Positions 42,631 to 51,505 of a DNA stretch of 64,000 bases are shown in pieces. The translations under genes and the position numbers were made by a program. Positions within the stretch are counted from its first letter, which is position 1, and each line of letters starts with the position of its first letter. The notes under the pieces are model-generated. The model saw only the letters and a program-made list of their open reading frames with translations, was not told the origin of the DNA and ran no database searches. Source of the DNA: Sphingobium sp. D43FB (GTDB lineage Bacteria > Pseudomonadota > Alphaproteobacteria > Sphingomonadales > Sphingomonadaceae); NCBI RefSeq assembly GCF_002312805.1, contig NZ_NMUA01000003.1, positions 62,001 to 126,000 of the forward strand, read 5' to 3'.

Positions 42631-43599
42631 ATGGTTTGCGTCGCCCTCCTGTCCAATCCCAAATCCACGGGCAACCGGCAGTCGCTTCCGCGCGTGCGCA
42701 GCTATTGCGCGAGCAACCCCGACATCTTCCATTATGAAGTGGAGCATGTCGAACAGATCGGCCGGGCGTTCCAAACCATCGCCCGCGTCGATCCGGTCGT
42801 CATCGTCATCAATGGCGGCGACGGGACAGTACAGGCATCGCTGACCGAACTCTATCAGGGCGAGCATTTCAAAGGCCGGGTGCCGCCGATCGCGGTGCTG
42901 CCCAATGGCAAGACCAACCTGATCGCGCTGGACCTGGGCATCCATGGCGACCCGATCAAGGCGCTGGAGCGGATCGTGGCCATCGCCAAAGCGGGCGTGG
43001 ACGATCATGTCGTCGCGCGGGAGCTTATCGCCCTGTCGGATGGGCAGGTCGGCAGCCGCCCGGTGCTGGGCATGTTCCTGGGCGGCGCGGGACTGGCCGA
43101 CTATATGCTCTATTGCCGTAACCAGATTTATCCGCTCGGGCTGTCCAACGGCCTGAGCCACTTCATCACCGCGATGGCGGTGCTGGTGTCGCTGTTATTC
43201 GGCATCAGCGCCCGTTTCCTGCCGCCATCAAGCAAGCCGGTCAGCATCTCGCTGATCCGCGACGGCCAGTTGGTCGGGCGCTTTTCGGTGTTGATCGTCA
43301 CAACGCTCGAACGATTGCTGCTGGGCGTACAGCCGGGCGACAGCCGGCGCGGCAATATGAAATTGATGGCGGTGGATCAGAATTTGCCAGCGCTGTTGCG
43401 GCTGATGTGGGCCAGCATCTTCAAGCGCGTGGGCAAGCGGCAGATGCAGGGCATCCACCTGGAACAGGGCGACACCATCCGCATCGAAGGCAACCATAGC
43501 AGCGTGATACTGGACGGTGAATTGTTCGAAGCGTCGGAGGGCAAGCCGATCGTGCTGCGATCGACCCAGCCGGTACCGTTTTTGCGGTTGGCGGCTTAG
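42631..43599 (+). CDS. Diacylglycerol kinase-like lipid kinase, copy 2
   Basis: This 322-residue protein of the DAGKc family has LLSNPKSTGNRQSL at the N-terminus (phosphate-binding), VIVINGGDGTVQASLTELY, and VLPNGKTNLIALDLG in place of the usual PLGTxND motif. It differs from copy 1 by a hydrophobic central segment (LSHFITAMAVLVSLLFGISA, about 185-205) that may dip into the membrane. It likely phosphorylates a membrane lipid. It shares a transcript with the DUF2141 gene. Confidence 0.87.
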   Translation: MVCVALLSNPKSTGNRQSLPRVRSYCASNPDIFHYEVEHVEQIGRAFQTIARVDPVVIVINGGDGTVQASLTELYQGEHFKGRVPPIAVLPNGKTNLIALDLGIHGDPIKALERIVAIAKAGVDDHVVARELIALSDGQVGSRPVLGMFLGGAGLADYMLYCRNQIYPLGLSNGLSHFITAMAVLVSLLFGISARFLPPSSKPVSISLIRDGQLVGRFSVLIVTTLERLLLGVQPGDSRRGNMKLMAVDQNLPALLRLMWASIFKRVGKRQMQGIHLEQGDTIRIEGNHSSVILDGELFEASEGKPIVLRSTQPVPFLRLAA

Positions 43600-43604
43600 G
43601 ACAC

Positions 43605-43675
43605 TGTTCCCCCTCCCGCGGGCGGGAGGGGGTTAGGGGGTGGGCTGCGCAAGGTTGCGTTGGCCCACCCCGCTG
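43605..43675. terminator. Two hairpins between convergent genes
   Basis: A GC-rich stem CCCCTCCCGC/GCGGGAGGGG (about 43610-43632) and a second stem GGGGTGGGC/GCCCACCCC (about 43636-43671) follow the lipid kinase stop. No U-tract follows, so this is either a weak terminator or a copy of another dispersed palindrome. The exonuclease III gene converges from the other side. Confidence 0.5.
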
Positions 43676-43765
43676 CGACTAAATTCCCCCGGCGCAGGGC
43701 CGGGGTCATTAAGTCTCGCTGCCCCTCCCGCAAGCGGGCGGGGAATAGGAAAACAGACCCCCACT

Positions 43766-44542
43766 TCAGACGTCGCGTAATTCCACCCAGGTCGGGGCGT
43801 GATCGCTGGCTTTTTCCCGGCCGCGAAAGTTCCGGTCTACTTGCGCGTCGATCAGACGGTCGGCGGCGGCGGGGCTGAGCAGGAGATGGTCGATGCGGAA
43901 GCCTGCGTCGCGCGGCCAGCTGTTCATCTGATAATCCCAGAAGGTCCATACGCCGCCCGCAGGGTGGCGGCTGCGCAGCGCGTCGGTCCAGCCATCGGCG
44001 AGCATCCGCCGATAGGCGGCGCGGCTTTCGGGCTGCATCAGCGCGTCGTTGGCCATTGCCTTGACGGAATAGGTGTCATCGTCACGGGGGATGACATTAT
44101 AGTCGCCTGCCAGGATCGCGGGCACTTCCTCCGCCCATATTTCGGCGGCGCGGGTGCGCAGGCGCTGCATCCAACGGAGTTTATAATCGAATTTGGGGCC
44201 GGGCTGCGGATTGCCGTTGGGAAGGTAGATGCTGGCGACGCGTACGCCCTTCACATCAGCCTCCAGATAGCGGCTATGCTCATCCTCCGGCTCGCCGTCG
44301 AGGCCGCGCCGGACTTCGACCGGACTTTCGCCGCGCGCGAGGATGGCGACGCCATTGAAGCCCTTTTGCCCGTGCCAGATCACGCCATAGCCGGCCTCTT
44401 CGATATCCTTGACCGGGAAGGTTTCGTCGGAGGTCTTGATCTCCTGCAGGCAGGCGATGTCGGGCCGCGTTTCGTCCAGCCATTCCAGCAGGCGCGGCAG
44501 CCGCGCTTTGATGCCGTTGATGTTGAAGGTGGCGATACGCAT
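43766..44542 (-). CDS. xth: Exodeoxyribonuclease III
   Basis: This 258-residue AP endonuclease/3'-exonuclease is of the ExoIII type. The motifs are FNINGIKARLPRLLEWL, CLQEIKTSDE, GVIWHGQKGFNGVAIL, GDYNVIPRDDD, WTFWDYQMN and RIDHLLLSP, ending in SDHAPTWVEL. It acts in base-excision repair on abasic sites. Length is normal. A single gene or co-transcribed after erpA on the same strand (50-base gap, erpA downstream side). Confidence 0.95.
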   Translation of the reverse strand: MRIATFNINGIKARLPRLLEWLDETRPDIACLQEIKTSDETFPVKDIEEAGYGVIWHGQKGFNGVAILARGESPVEVRRGLDGEPEDEHSRYLEADVKGVRVASIYLPNGNPQPGPKFDYKLRWMQRLRTRAAEIWAEEVPAILAGDYNVIPRDDDTYSVKAMANDALMQPESRAAYRRMLADGWTDALRSRHPAGGVWTFWDYQMNSWPRDAGFRIDHLLLSPAAADRLIDAQVDRNFRGREKASDHAPTWVELRDV

Positions 44543-44592
44543 GGACGATTCTCCTCGTCCCCGTCCCTAGAGGCTGGAACGGCGCTTGGCTA

Positions 44593-44919
44593 TCAGACCG
44601 AGAAGCTGGTGCCGCAGCCGCAACCGGCGGTCGAATTGGGGTTGGTCACCTTGAAGGCCGCGCCGCCCAGATCGGACACGAAATCCACCGCGGAACCGCG
44701 TACCAGATCGAGGCTGACATCATCGACCACCAGGGTTACGCCATCGCGCTCCACCGACACATCCTCCGCGTCGACTTGATCGGCAAGGCCGAAGCGGTAT
44801 TGGAAGCCCGAACAGCCGCCCCCCTCCACGGCCAGTCGCAGGATCGCGGGCTTGCCCTGTTTGGCAGCGATCGCGGCGACGCGCGCAGCGGCAGAAGGCG
44901 TGAGATCAATGTCGGTCAT
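44593..44919 (-). CDS. erpA: Iron-sulfur cluster insertion protein ErpA (A-type carrier)
   Basis: This 108-residue A-type carrier delivers Fe-S clusters to target proteins. The three cysteines are in place: GGGCSGFQY in the middle and AGCGCGTSF near the end. The ATG at 44919 is chosen; the in-frame extension upstream overlaps a hairpin. ErpA and IscA are hard to tell apart by sequence alone; the stand-alone context favours ErpA. Confidence 0.9.
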   Translation of the reverse strand: MTDIDLTPSAAARVAAIAAKQGKPAILRLAVEGGGCSGFQYRFGLADQVDAEDVSVERDGVTLVVDDVSLDLVRGSAVDFVSDLGGAAFKVTNPNSTAGCGCGTSFSV

Positions 44920-44940
44920 GCGCCCTAGATAGGCGCACGC

Positions 44941-44978
44941 AAAAGCCCCGGCAACCCATGGGGGGCCGGGGCTTTTGC
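44941..44978. terminator. Bidirectional rho-independent terminator
   Basis: The stem AAAAGCCCCGGC/GCCGGGGCTTTT lies between the M23 peptidase stop (44999) and the erpA start. Both strands end the stem in a run of T. It serves the minus-strand peptidase gene; nothing reads into it from the plus side. Confidence 0.88.
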
Positions 44979-44998
44979 GAAAGTCGAAAAAGGGAGGA

Positions 44999-45727
44999 TC
45001 AATCCGCTGCTTTTTCCTGCGCCTTGGTCGGGCCACCCATGGCGACCGGGGGCCGGGTGTTGGCGGCGACCAGATAGTCGGGACCAGCAACGAAGGGGAT
45101 GGGATTGATCGCCGCGCCGTCAACGCGGACTTCATAGTGAAGGTGGCTGCCGGTGGAACGGCCGGTCGAGCCCATCAGGCCGATGACCTGGCCGCGCTTC
45201 ACATAGCTGTTGGCTGGAACGATCAGCTTCGACATATGGCCGTAGCGCGTTTCCATGCCGCCACCATGCGAGATCTGGACAAGGTTGCCGTAGCCGCTGG
45301 CCCAGCCCGAACGGCTGACGATACCGTCGGCGGTCGCATAGATGGGGGTGCCGACGGGGCCGGGAATGTCGATGCCCTTGTGCATCCGGGCGCGGCCGTT
45401 GAACGGATCCGAGCGGGTGCCGTAGTTGGAGGTCAGCGAGAGCTTTTCGACCGGGCGGCCTGAGGGGATGTAGGCGGTCGCCTTGGGCGTGCCGTCCATG
45501 CGCTGCAGGCTGGAGAAGATGTTGGAGAAAGCGAGATCGACCGGGGCGGGCGTGGTCGCCGCCGCTTCGGTCACTTCGCCATAGGGATCGTCATCTTCGG
45601 TCGCCTGAGCGGGCATCGCCGCACAGAGCGTTCCGACCATTGCGATGCTTCCAAAAATTTTCGCGGCTTTCGCTGCACTCTGGAACAAATTGGATGCACC
45701 AGCATTGATCGATTGAAGAAACAGCAT
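44999..45727 (-). CDS. M23-family zinc metallopeptidase (LytM-like)
   Basis: This 242-residue exported protein has a long signal-like segment (about 25-45, IFGSIAMVGTLCAAMPAQA). The M23 domain (about 110-220) has MHKGIDIPGPVGTPIYATAD (His and Asp ligands), the ISHGGGMETRYGHMSKL segment, and the terminal GSTGRSTGSHLHYEV with the H-x-H ligand. It should cut peptide cross-links in peptidoglycan or, if regulatory, activate amidases. The metal site looks intact. A strong terminator follows. Confidence 0.92.
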   Translation of the reverse strand: MLFLQSINAGASNLFQSAAKAAKIFGSIAMVGTLCAAMPAQATEDDDPYGEVTEAAATTPAPVDLAFSNIFSSLQRMDGTPKATAYIPSGRPVEKLSLTSNYGTRSDPFNGRARMHKGIDIPGPVGTPIYATADGIVSRSGWASGYGNLVQISHGGGMETRYGHMSKLIVPANSYVKRGQVIGLMGSTGRSTGSHLHYEVRVDGAAINPIPFVAGPDYLVAANTRPPVAMGGPTKAQEKAAD

Positions 45728-45834
45728 GCCGACCCCGACTTATGTCACCGCAGGCTTGATTGCCTGTCGGCGCTTCCCGTGTTTTTCTTGGCGACCTAGA
45801 TCGCCCCCGCCAGACATAGACTGCAAATTGCCGG

Positions 45835-46644
45835 TCAGGTTGCAAGCGCGGCGTAGAATTCGCGGGTCAAACCGGCCTGTCGACGCGCCGAGTCGTTGAA
45901 CGGCGGCTTAACGCTACCCCGAAAATGGCGCTTCACCAGCATTTGGTAATGAATCGGTGGATTTAGGTTCCGTCGGTTCGCCTCCGTGACAAACCAGTTC
46001 GTCCCGGCTTGGACATGGCGAATCTCATCGATCAATATCCGGCGCAGGATTTTGACGGTGGGTTCATCGCCCGCTTGGTCGAACCGCTCGACCGTCGCGG
46101 GTGTGATGTCGAGCGCGCGCGCTTCCAGCACCATGGGCACGATGGCAAGGCGGGCAAGCGCGTCCTCCGCCGTTTCGGTGGCCGCCTGCCATAGGCCGTC
46201 ATGCGCAGGCAGCGCGCCATAATGGCTGCCCATCTGGCGCAGCCGCCGGTCGAGCAACGCGAAGTGCATCGCTTCGTCCGCCCCGACGCGCATCCACTCG
46301 TCCGTGAAGGCGGGCGGGAACTGTGCGCCGAAGCGGCCGATCAGGTCGAAAGCCAAGTCGATTGCGACAAATTCGATATGGGCGAGCGCGTGGATCATGG
46401 CGATCCGCGCCCGTTCCGAGCCGATCTTGCCGCGCCGGGGCATCTGGGCTGGCGGCAGTAATTCCGGTGTCGTCGGCCGCGCGGGTCGATCGGGCATGGC
46501 CACATCGAAATGAGGAGCCAGATGTCCCAGCCGCCACGCCCGCGCGGTCGCGCGGGCGGCCATGAGCTTGGCGATGGGATCGGCGGTCAGCAGGACATGG
46601 GCACAGGCTGCACCCACGCTGGCAACGCCAGCAGGCAGGCTCAA
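45835..46644 (-). CDS. DUF455 ferritin-like domain protein
   Basis: This 269-residue helical protein is of the DUF455 family, a ferritin-like four-helix bundle with di-metal carboxylate ligands: ALAHIEFVAIDLAFD, GADEAMHFALLDRRL, VPMVLEARALDITP and LIDEIRHVQAGTNWF. The family is uncharacterised; a metal-dependent oxygenase or radical role is possible, and MiaE-type tRNA hydroxylases share the fold. The start is a TTG overlapping the bcp stop (TTGA); a downstream start would remove the first helix. It is the third gene of the glnE-bcp-DUF455 run. Confidence 0.85.
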   Translation of the reverse strand: MSLPAGVASVGAACAHVLLTADPIAKLMAARATARAWRLGHLAPHFDVAMPDRPARPTTPELLPPAQMPRRGKIGSERARIAMIHALAHIEFVAIDLAFDLIGRFGAQFPPAFTDEWMRVGADEAMHFALLDRRLRQMGSHYGALPAHDGLWQAATETAEDALARLAIVPMVLEARALDITPATVERFDQAGDEPTVKILRRILIDEIRHVQAGTNWFVTEANRRNLNPPIHYQMLVKRHFRGSVKPPFNDSARRQAGLTREFYAALAT

Positions 46645-47105
46645 AGCGCCTGCGCTGCCTCAAGCACCTCCTGCGCGTGGCCCTTGACCTTCACCTTGAG
46701 CCAGACACGCTGCAGGCGGCCATCGGCGTCGAACAGGAAGGTGTCGCGCTCGATGCCCATATAGGAGCGGCCATACATGGATTTTTCGACCCAGGTGCCG
46801 AAGGCTTCGCACAGCGTGCCTTCTTCGTCGGAGGCCAGGATTACCGACAGGCCATATTTGTCGGCGAATTTGCGCAGCTTGGCGGGCTTGTCCTTCGACA
46901 CGCCGACGACTGGCACACCCGCTGCCGCAAATTCGTCGGCCAGCGCGGTAAAATCCTTCGCTTCGTTGGTGCAGCCCGGCGTGTCCGCCTTGGGATAGAA
47001 ATAGACGACGAGCGGCTTGCCCGCATAGCGGGCCAGCGTGAATTCCACGCCGTCTGCGTCCTTGATCGTCCCCGTGGGGATGGGGTCGCCCTGTTCCAGC
47101 ATCAT
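46641..47105 (-). CDS. bcp: Thioredoxin-dependent thiol peroxidase (Bcp-type peroxiredoxin)
   Basis: This 154-residue peroxiredoxin Q reduces hydroperoxides. The peroxidatic cysteine lies in YPKADTPGCTNEAKDF, the resolving position in the following helix is replaced by Ala/Lys (C-x4-C is absent), and GVSKDKPAKLRKFADKYGL and MYGRSYMGIERDTFLFD follow. It may therefore act as a 1-Cys enzyme. The start overlaps the glnE stop (ATGATG at 47105/47102) after GGGAGG. Confidence 0.93.
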   Translation of the reverse strand: MMLEQGDPIPTGTIKDADGVEFTLARYAGKPLVVYFYPKADTPGCTNEAKDFTALADEFAAAGVPVVGVSKDKPAKLRKFADKYGLSVILASDEEGTLCEAFGTWVEKSMYGRSYMGIERDTFLFDADGRLQRVWLKVKVKGHAQEVLEAAQAL

Positions 47106-49789
47106 ATATCCTCCCAATAGGGCGCGGCGAGCGCGGCCCAGGCCTGACCGACGCTTTGCCGCGCCTGCGCATAGCTTTCAAGCAGACTGTCCCAATGGTC
47201 AGCCCCGCAGGCGCGCGCGACGAGCGGGCGGGTCGCTTCGGCCGGTTCGGTCGATCCGGGCGAGACCAAGCGCGACACCACGAGATAGCGGGTAATGAGG
47301 TCATGCGCGGCGATGAGATCGGCGGAGAGATGACCTGCAGCGACGAGGTCCGCCAGCGCTTTGCCCAGATCCGGGTCGAATGCCATGCCGTGGCGGAACT
47401 GCGATACGTGGATCAGAAATTCGAGATCGACGAGGCCACCGGGCACCAGCTTGACATCGAGGTCGCTGGCGGGCGGTTTGTGGGTGGCGATGTCCCGCCG
47501 CATCTGCACCGCCTGCCGCGCCAGCTCATCGAAGTCGCGGGGGCGATGCAATGTCTCGGTGAGGATGGCCTTCAGCGCGGCGCGGGCCGCTGGTGATCCG
47601 AACACCGGCCGGGCGCGGGTGAGCGCGAGATGCTCCCAGGTCCAGGCGGCCTCGCGCTCATATTTGGCGAAACTGTCGAAACTGACCGCCAGCAGCCCCT
47701 GCGCGCCCGATGGCCGCAGCCTTGTATCGACCTCATAAAGCGGGCCAGAGGCGGTATGGACTGACAGCGCGTTGGTGACGCGCTGGGCCAGACGGTTGAA
47801 ATAGAGCGTCGCACCGAGCGGCCGGGCACCGTCGGACTCCGTCTGGAAATCGCCGGTGAAGAGATAGATGAGATCAAGGTCGGAGGCATGGGTCAACAAA
47901 CCGCCGCCCATCCGGCCCAGCGCCAATATCACCAGTTCGCCGCCCGGCACCCGGCCATGCGCGGCTTCGAACTCGGTGATGGTGGCATTGGCCAATGTCT
48001 CGATCGCAGCCTCAGCCACGCGACCATAGCCGCGCGCGGCTTCGAGCGGATCGCCGCCGCGGATGATCTGTACCCCCAGCGCGAAGCGGCGATCGCCTAC
48101 TCGCTGGCGCACGCGGTCGAGCAACGCCTGATAATCCTCGCCCGGCTCCAGCGCGCCAAGCTGGGCGGTCAGCCCTTCAACCGAGGGCGGCGGGTCGAAG
48201 GCGGTGGCGTCGATCAGCCCGTCGATCAGTTCGACCCGGCGGGCGAGCGCATCGGCCAGCGTTGGGGCATGGCTTAGTATCTCGGCGAGCAGTTCGACCA
48301 AAGCCGGCCGGGCGGCGAGCAGCTTGAAGAAGTTTATGGCGCTCGGCAGTCTAGCAATCATGTCGTCGAGCCGGTTGAGCGCGCGGTCGGTGTCGGGTGC
48401 CTTGGCGATCGCACGCATCAGGCCGGGCAGCAGCGCCTCCAGCGCCTCGCGCGAGGGACCGCTGCGCAGCGCACGAATCGTGCCGCCCCGCCAGCGGGCG
48501 ATGCGGGCGAGCGGCGTATCGGCATCGACAAAGCCCATGGCGAGCAACTGGTCCTTGAGCCGGTCCTCGTCATGGGACAGCAATGTGTCGTCGGTCTGCG
48601 GCGTCAGCCGGTCATAATTGCGTCCGACCCATTCGACATGCGGGGTCAGCAGGGCGAGCAGCGCCGGACCATCGGCAAAGCCATGCAGCCGTGCGACATT
48701 GTCGAGCGCGGCGTCGGTCTTGGGCAGTTCGTGGGTCTGGAGATCCTCGACCATTTGCAGTCGATGTTCGATGGTGCGGAATTGAATATAGGCGGCATCA
48801 AGCCGCGCGGTGACGTCAGGGTCGATCACGCCCGCGTCGGCCAGCGCCGCCAGCGCTTCGCGCGTATTGCCCGACCGCAGCGCAGGATTGCGCCCGCCAT
48901 GGATCAACTGATGCACCTGCGCGAAAAATTCGACCTCGCGGATGCCGCCACGACCCCGCTTCAGATCATAGCCCAGGCCGAACGCCTGTCCCTGCGCATA
49001 ATGGTCGCGGATGCGGCGGCTGATGTCGACAATGGCATCGATCGCGCCGAAGTCGAGGCTGCGCCGCCACACGAAGGGGCGGATCTGGCGCAGGAAATAG
49101 TCGCCCAGTTCCATGTCGCCTGCCGCGGCACGCGCACGGATGAAAGCGGCCTGTTCCCAGCCGACCGCCATCGATTCATAATAGCCGATCGCCGCCTCCA
49201 CCGGCAGCGCGATCGGCGTCGCTTCGGGTGACGGGCGCAGCCGCAGATCGACGCGAAAGACATAGCCGTCGCCATCGGGCGCGCTCAGCAATTCGGTCAT
49301 CCGCCGCGCGATTCGCACGGCGGCATCGGCAACATCCTCACGATCGCGATGCGGCAAGGTCGCCGGATCGTAGAGGAGAATCGGGTCGATGTCGGAGGAA
49401 TAATTGAGTTCGCGGCTGCCATGCTTGCCGAGCGCCAGCACTACGAATCCGCGGTGGGCCATATCGGGATAGCGTTCCTGCATGGCGGCAGCGAGCGCCT
49501 CGTCCACGGCCGTGTCGGCAAAGTCAGACAGGGTGCGGCTGACCCGGTCCAGATCCCACGCCCCCGACAGGTCGGCGGCCGCAACTGTCAGGGCGATGGC
49601 GTTACGCCGCCGCCGCAGCGATCGGGCTACCCCGTCCTCCGGGCTGCCCGCCGCATGGGCCATGGCCAACGCTGCGTCGAAATCACCCGTCGCCAGGCAG
49701 TCGGCCAGCATCGGCAAGCGATCCAGCACCCGCGCCAAAAAGGGCGAATGTGCCCGTATCCGTGCTTGTGTCTGCGGCCAGTCCGTCAC
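47102..49789 (-). CDS. glnE: Bifunctional glutamine synthetase adenylyltransferase/adenylyl-removing enzyme
   Basis: GlnE controls glutamine synthetase by adding or removing AMP in response to PII state. The 895-residue protein starts at the GTG at 49789, 6 bases after GGGAGAG; the open frame upstream to 50065 crosses a divergent gene and is not used. The N-terminal adenylyl-removase domain has GKHGSRELNYSSDIDPILLYD, and the C-terminal adenylyltransferase domain has GRMGGGLLTHASDLDLIYLF, each with the G-S/G-x-S-D-x-D metal site. The GlnD-like regulatory helices lie between. It is somewhat shorter than the roughly 945 residues of the E. coli enzyme. Confidence 0.95.
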   Translation of the reverse strand: MTDWPQTQARIRAHSPFLARVLDRLPMLADCLATGDFDAALAMAHAAGSPEDGVARSLRRRRNAIALTVAAADLSGAWDLDRVSRTLSDFADTAVDEALAAAMQERYPDMAHRGFVVLALGKHGSRELNYSSDIDPILLYDPATLPHRDREDVADAAVRIARRMTELLSAPDGDGYVFRVDLRLRPSPEATPIALPVEAAIGYYESMAVGWEQAAFIRARAAAGDMELGDYFLRQIRPFVWRRSLDFGAIDAIVDISRRIRDHYAQGQAFGLGYDLKRGRGGIREVEFFAQVHQLIHGGRNPALRSGNTREALAALADAGVIDPDVTARLDAAYIQFRTIEHRLQMVEDLQTHELPKTDAALDNVARLHGFADGPALLALLTPHVEWVGRNYDRLTPQTDDTLLSHDEDRLKDQLLAMGFVDADTPLARIARWRGGTIRALRSGPSREALEALLPGLMRAIAKAPDTDRALNRLDDMIARLPSAINFFKLLAARPALVELLAEILSHAPTLADALARRVELIDGLIDATAFDPPPSVEGLTAQLGALEPGEDYQALLDRVRQRVGDRRFALGVQIIRGGDPLEAARGYGRVAEAAIETLANATITEFEAAHGRVPGGELVILALGRMGGGLLTHASDLDLIYLFTGDFQTESDGARPLGATLYFNRLAQRVTNALSVHTASGPLYEVDTRLRPSGAQGLLAVSFDSFAKYEREAAWTWEHLALTRARPVFGSPAARAALKAILTETLHRPRDFDELARQAVQMRRDIATHKPPASDLDVKLVPGGLVDLEFLIHVSQFRHGMAFDPDLGKALADLVAAGHLSADLIAAHDLITRYLVVSRLVSPGSTEPAEATRPLVARACGADHWDSLLESYAQARQSVGQAWAALAAPYWEDI

Positions 49790-49876
49790 GCACTCTCTCC
49801 CGTCTTTGCGCGGGCTATCGCGTGACCATGCGACGAATGCCAGCAACTTTTTGGCCCGACGACCGTTCTGTGGATT

Positions 49877-50068
49877 ATGGAAATGCAGCGCAAATATGCT
49901 TGCCGATCGGCAACCGGTGGAGACGGCGACAAAGGCCGGATCGTCACCGTGGCGCTGCCCGCCCCTTATGAGGGGATCGGCAATGCCTTGCGCAAGACCT
50001 ACAGTCCGCCGCGCGACAGTTTGCCCGACGATATGATGGCGCTGCTCAAGAAGCTCGACCATCATTGA
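49877..50068 (+). CDS. NepR-like anti-sigma factor candidate
   Basis: This 63-residue protein ends in a segment with the NepR pattern: IGNALRKTY (alpha-1, residues 34-42) and LPDDMMALLKKLD (alpha-2, residues 49-61). NepR proteins bind the ECF sigma factor EcfG and are removed by the response regulator PhyR in the alphaproteobacterial general stress response. The usual acidic EP between the helices is replaced by PPRDS. No ecfG, phyR or PhyR-type kinase is nearby, so this would be an orphan or second NepR. The ribosome site is weak. The call rests on a short motif and is tentative. Confidence 0.55.
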   Translation: MEMQRKYACRSATGGDGDKGRIVTVALPAPYEGIGNALRKTYSPPRDSLPDDMMALLKKLDHH

Positions 50069-50156
50069 AATGGCACGTTGCCTGGTAGGGCAGCAGTTTC
50101 TTTACCTCTGATCCTTAAATGCAGACTGCATTATCGTCGGGATTTGGGACGGCTCC

Positions 50157-50483
50157 ATGCTCTATCGCAACTTTGCCATTGCCACCTTGTTGGGCGCGCC
50201 CTTGCTTGTCATGGTCGTGGAAGCGGTGGTGCCCAAGCCGCAGCCTGCAGCGGAGACAAGCGCCGTGGCGGCGGCGACCCCCGCGCCAGTCACGCCGGTC
50301 CCGCCATCACCTCCCATTGTCATGCCCGAAGCGCAACCCGTCTCGGCGATGCCCGATTATGGACAGCCGCTTCCGGGCGCGGGCCAGCCGCTGATCGTGC
50401 CAAGTGGAAATATGCCTACGGCAGCAAGCGGGCCGATCTTTTCGTCCCGTTCCGCGCCGCCGGGATCGCCCAACGCGGAATGA
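50157..50483 (+). CDS. Proline-rich membrane-anchored hypothetical protein
   Basis: This 108-residue protein has one N-terminal hydrophobic segment (LYRNFAIATLLGAPLLVMVV) that could be an uncleaved anchor or signal peptide. The rest is low-complexity and rich in Pro, Ala and Ser (APVTPVPPSPP; PDYGQPLPGAGQP). No domain is recognised. It is convergent with the metallopeptidase gene with a 3-base gap. Confidence 0.6.
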   Translation: MLYRNFAIATLLGAPLLVMVVEAVVPKPQPAAETSAVAAATPAPVTPVPPSPPIVMPEAQPVSAMPDYGQPLPGAGQPLIVPSGNMPTAASGPIFSSRSAPPGSPNAE

Positions 50484-50486
50484 CAG

Positions 50487-51359
50487 TCAGATCGCGCCGC
50501 TGAACGTGTCGCACTGAGCCGGGTCGCCGGTCGACAGGCCCTTGCGGAGCCAGAGCATACGCTGCGCGCCGCTGCCATGCGTAAAGCTCTCAGGCACGGG
50601 TCGACGCCCGGCCGCCTTTTGCAGCGTATCATCGCCGATCGCTTCGGCGGCGCGCATGCCTTCTTCCAGATCGCCCGCTTCCATCAAATTGGTATCGCGC
50701 GCGGCCCAGACGCCGGCATAGCAGTCGGCCTGCAACTCCATCTTGACCTGGAGCGCGTTGCCCTCCGCCTCGCTGGCCCGGCTTTGGGCGGCGCGGACCT
50801 TGTCGGCGGTGCCGGTGATGGTCTGGATATGATGGCCTACTTCATGCGCGATGATATAGCCGATCGGGAAGTCGCCCGGCGCGTTGAAGCGACTTTCCAT
50901 CTCGTTGAAGAAGTCGGTGTCGATATAGATGCGCTGATCGGCCGGGCAGTAGAATGGTCCCATCGCCGATTGTGCCGCGCCGCAGCCCGACTGGCCGTTT
51001 TGGGTGTAGAAGACCAAGGTGGGCGGCGGATATTGCTGCCCCTCTGCCTTGAAGATGTCCGCCCAGCGGCGCTCGGTCGATCCGAGGACCCTGAGCGAGG
51101 TGCGCTGGATGTCGGTCAGTTCAGTCGTCGCCGGGCGCTCCGTCTGCACCGACTGGCCACCGCCGCCTCCGCCGATCAGGCTCAGCGGGTTCATGCCCAT
51201 CACCACCATGATGACCAAAACCACGGCGATGCCGCCACAGCCAAAGCGGCTGCCGATGAGCGGCAAGAGCATGCCCAAGCCGCCGCCAAGGCCGCCGCCC
51301 CCGCCCCGGCCGTCCTGCACTTCGAAATTGCCGCTTTCCTGTTCGTCGTCGAGCCGCAT
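50487..51359 (-). CDS. Neutral zinc metallopeptidase (YpfJ family)
   Basis: This 290-residue protein has an N-terminal Gly-rich cytoplasmic stretch, one TM helix (about 43-60), and the zincin domain with IIAHEVGHHIQ as the active site and a late MELQADCYAGVWA glutamate ligand. Members are membrane-bound neutral metallopeptidases of unknown substrate. Cysteine pairs in NGQSGCGAAQ and MGPFYCPADQ are typical of the family and suggest a periplasmic domain. Confidence 0.92.
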   Translation of the reverse strand: MRLDDEQESGNFEVQDGRGGGGGLGGGLGMLLPLIGSRFGCGGIAVVLVIMVVMGMNPLSLIGGGGGGQSVQTERPATTELTDIQRTSLRVLGSTERRWADIFKAEGQQYPPPTLVFYTQNGQSGCGAAQSAMGPFYCPADQRIYIDTDFFNEMESRFNAPGDFPIGYIIAHEVGHHIQTITGTADKVRAAQSRASEAEGNALQVKMELQADCYAGVWAARDTNLMEAGDLEEGMRAAEAIGDDTLQKAAGRRPVPESFTHGSGAQRMLWLRKGLSTGDPAQCDTFSGAI

Positions 51360-51505
51360 GATGCCCTCCCTCTATCCATCGCGGCCTACGCGATTCCCTG
51401 ACGGCTGGAAACCGTCGCCAACGTGATTGGGTTGCAAGGCGGTGAATAATTTACCTGCCAATATGCGTTGGATTGCCGGGCCTAAACCCTATATTGCAGT
51501 GCGAC

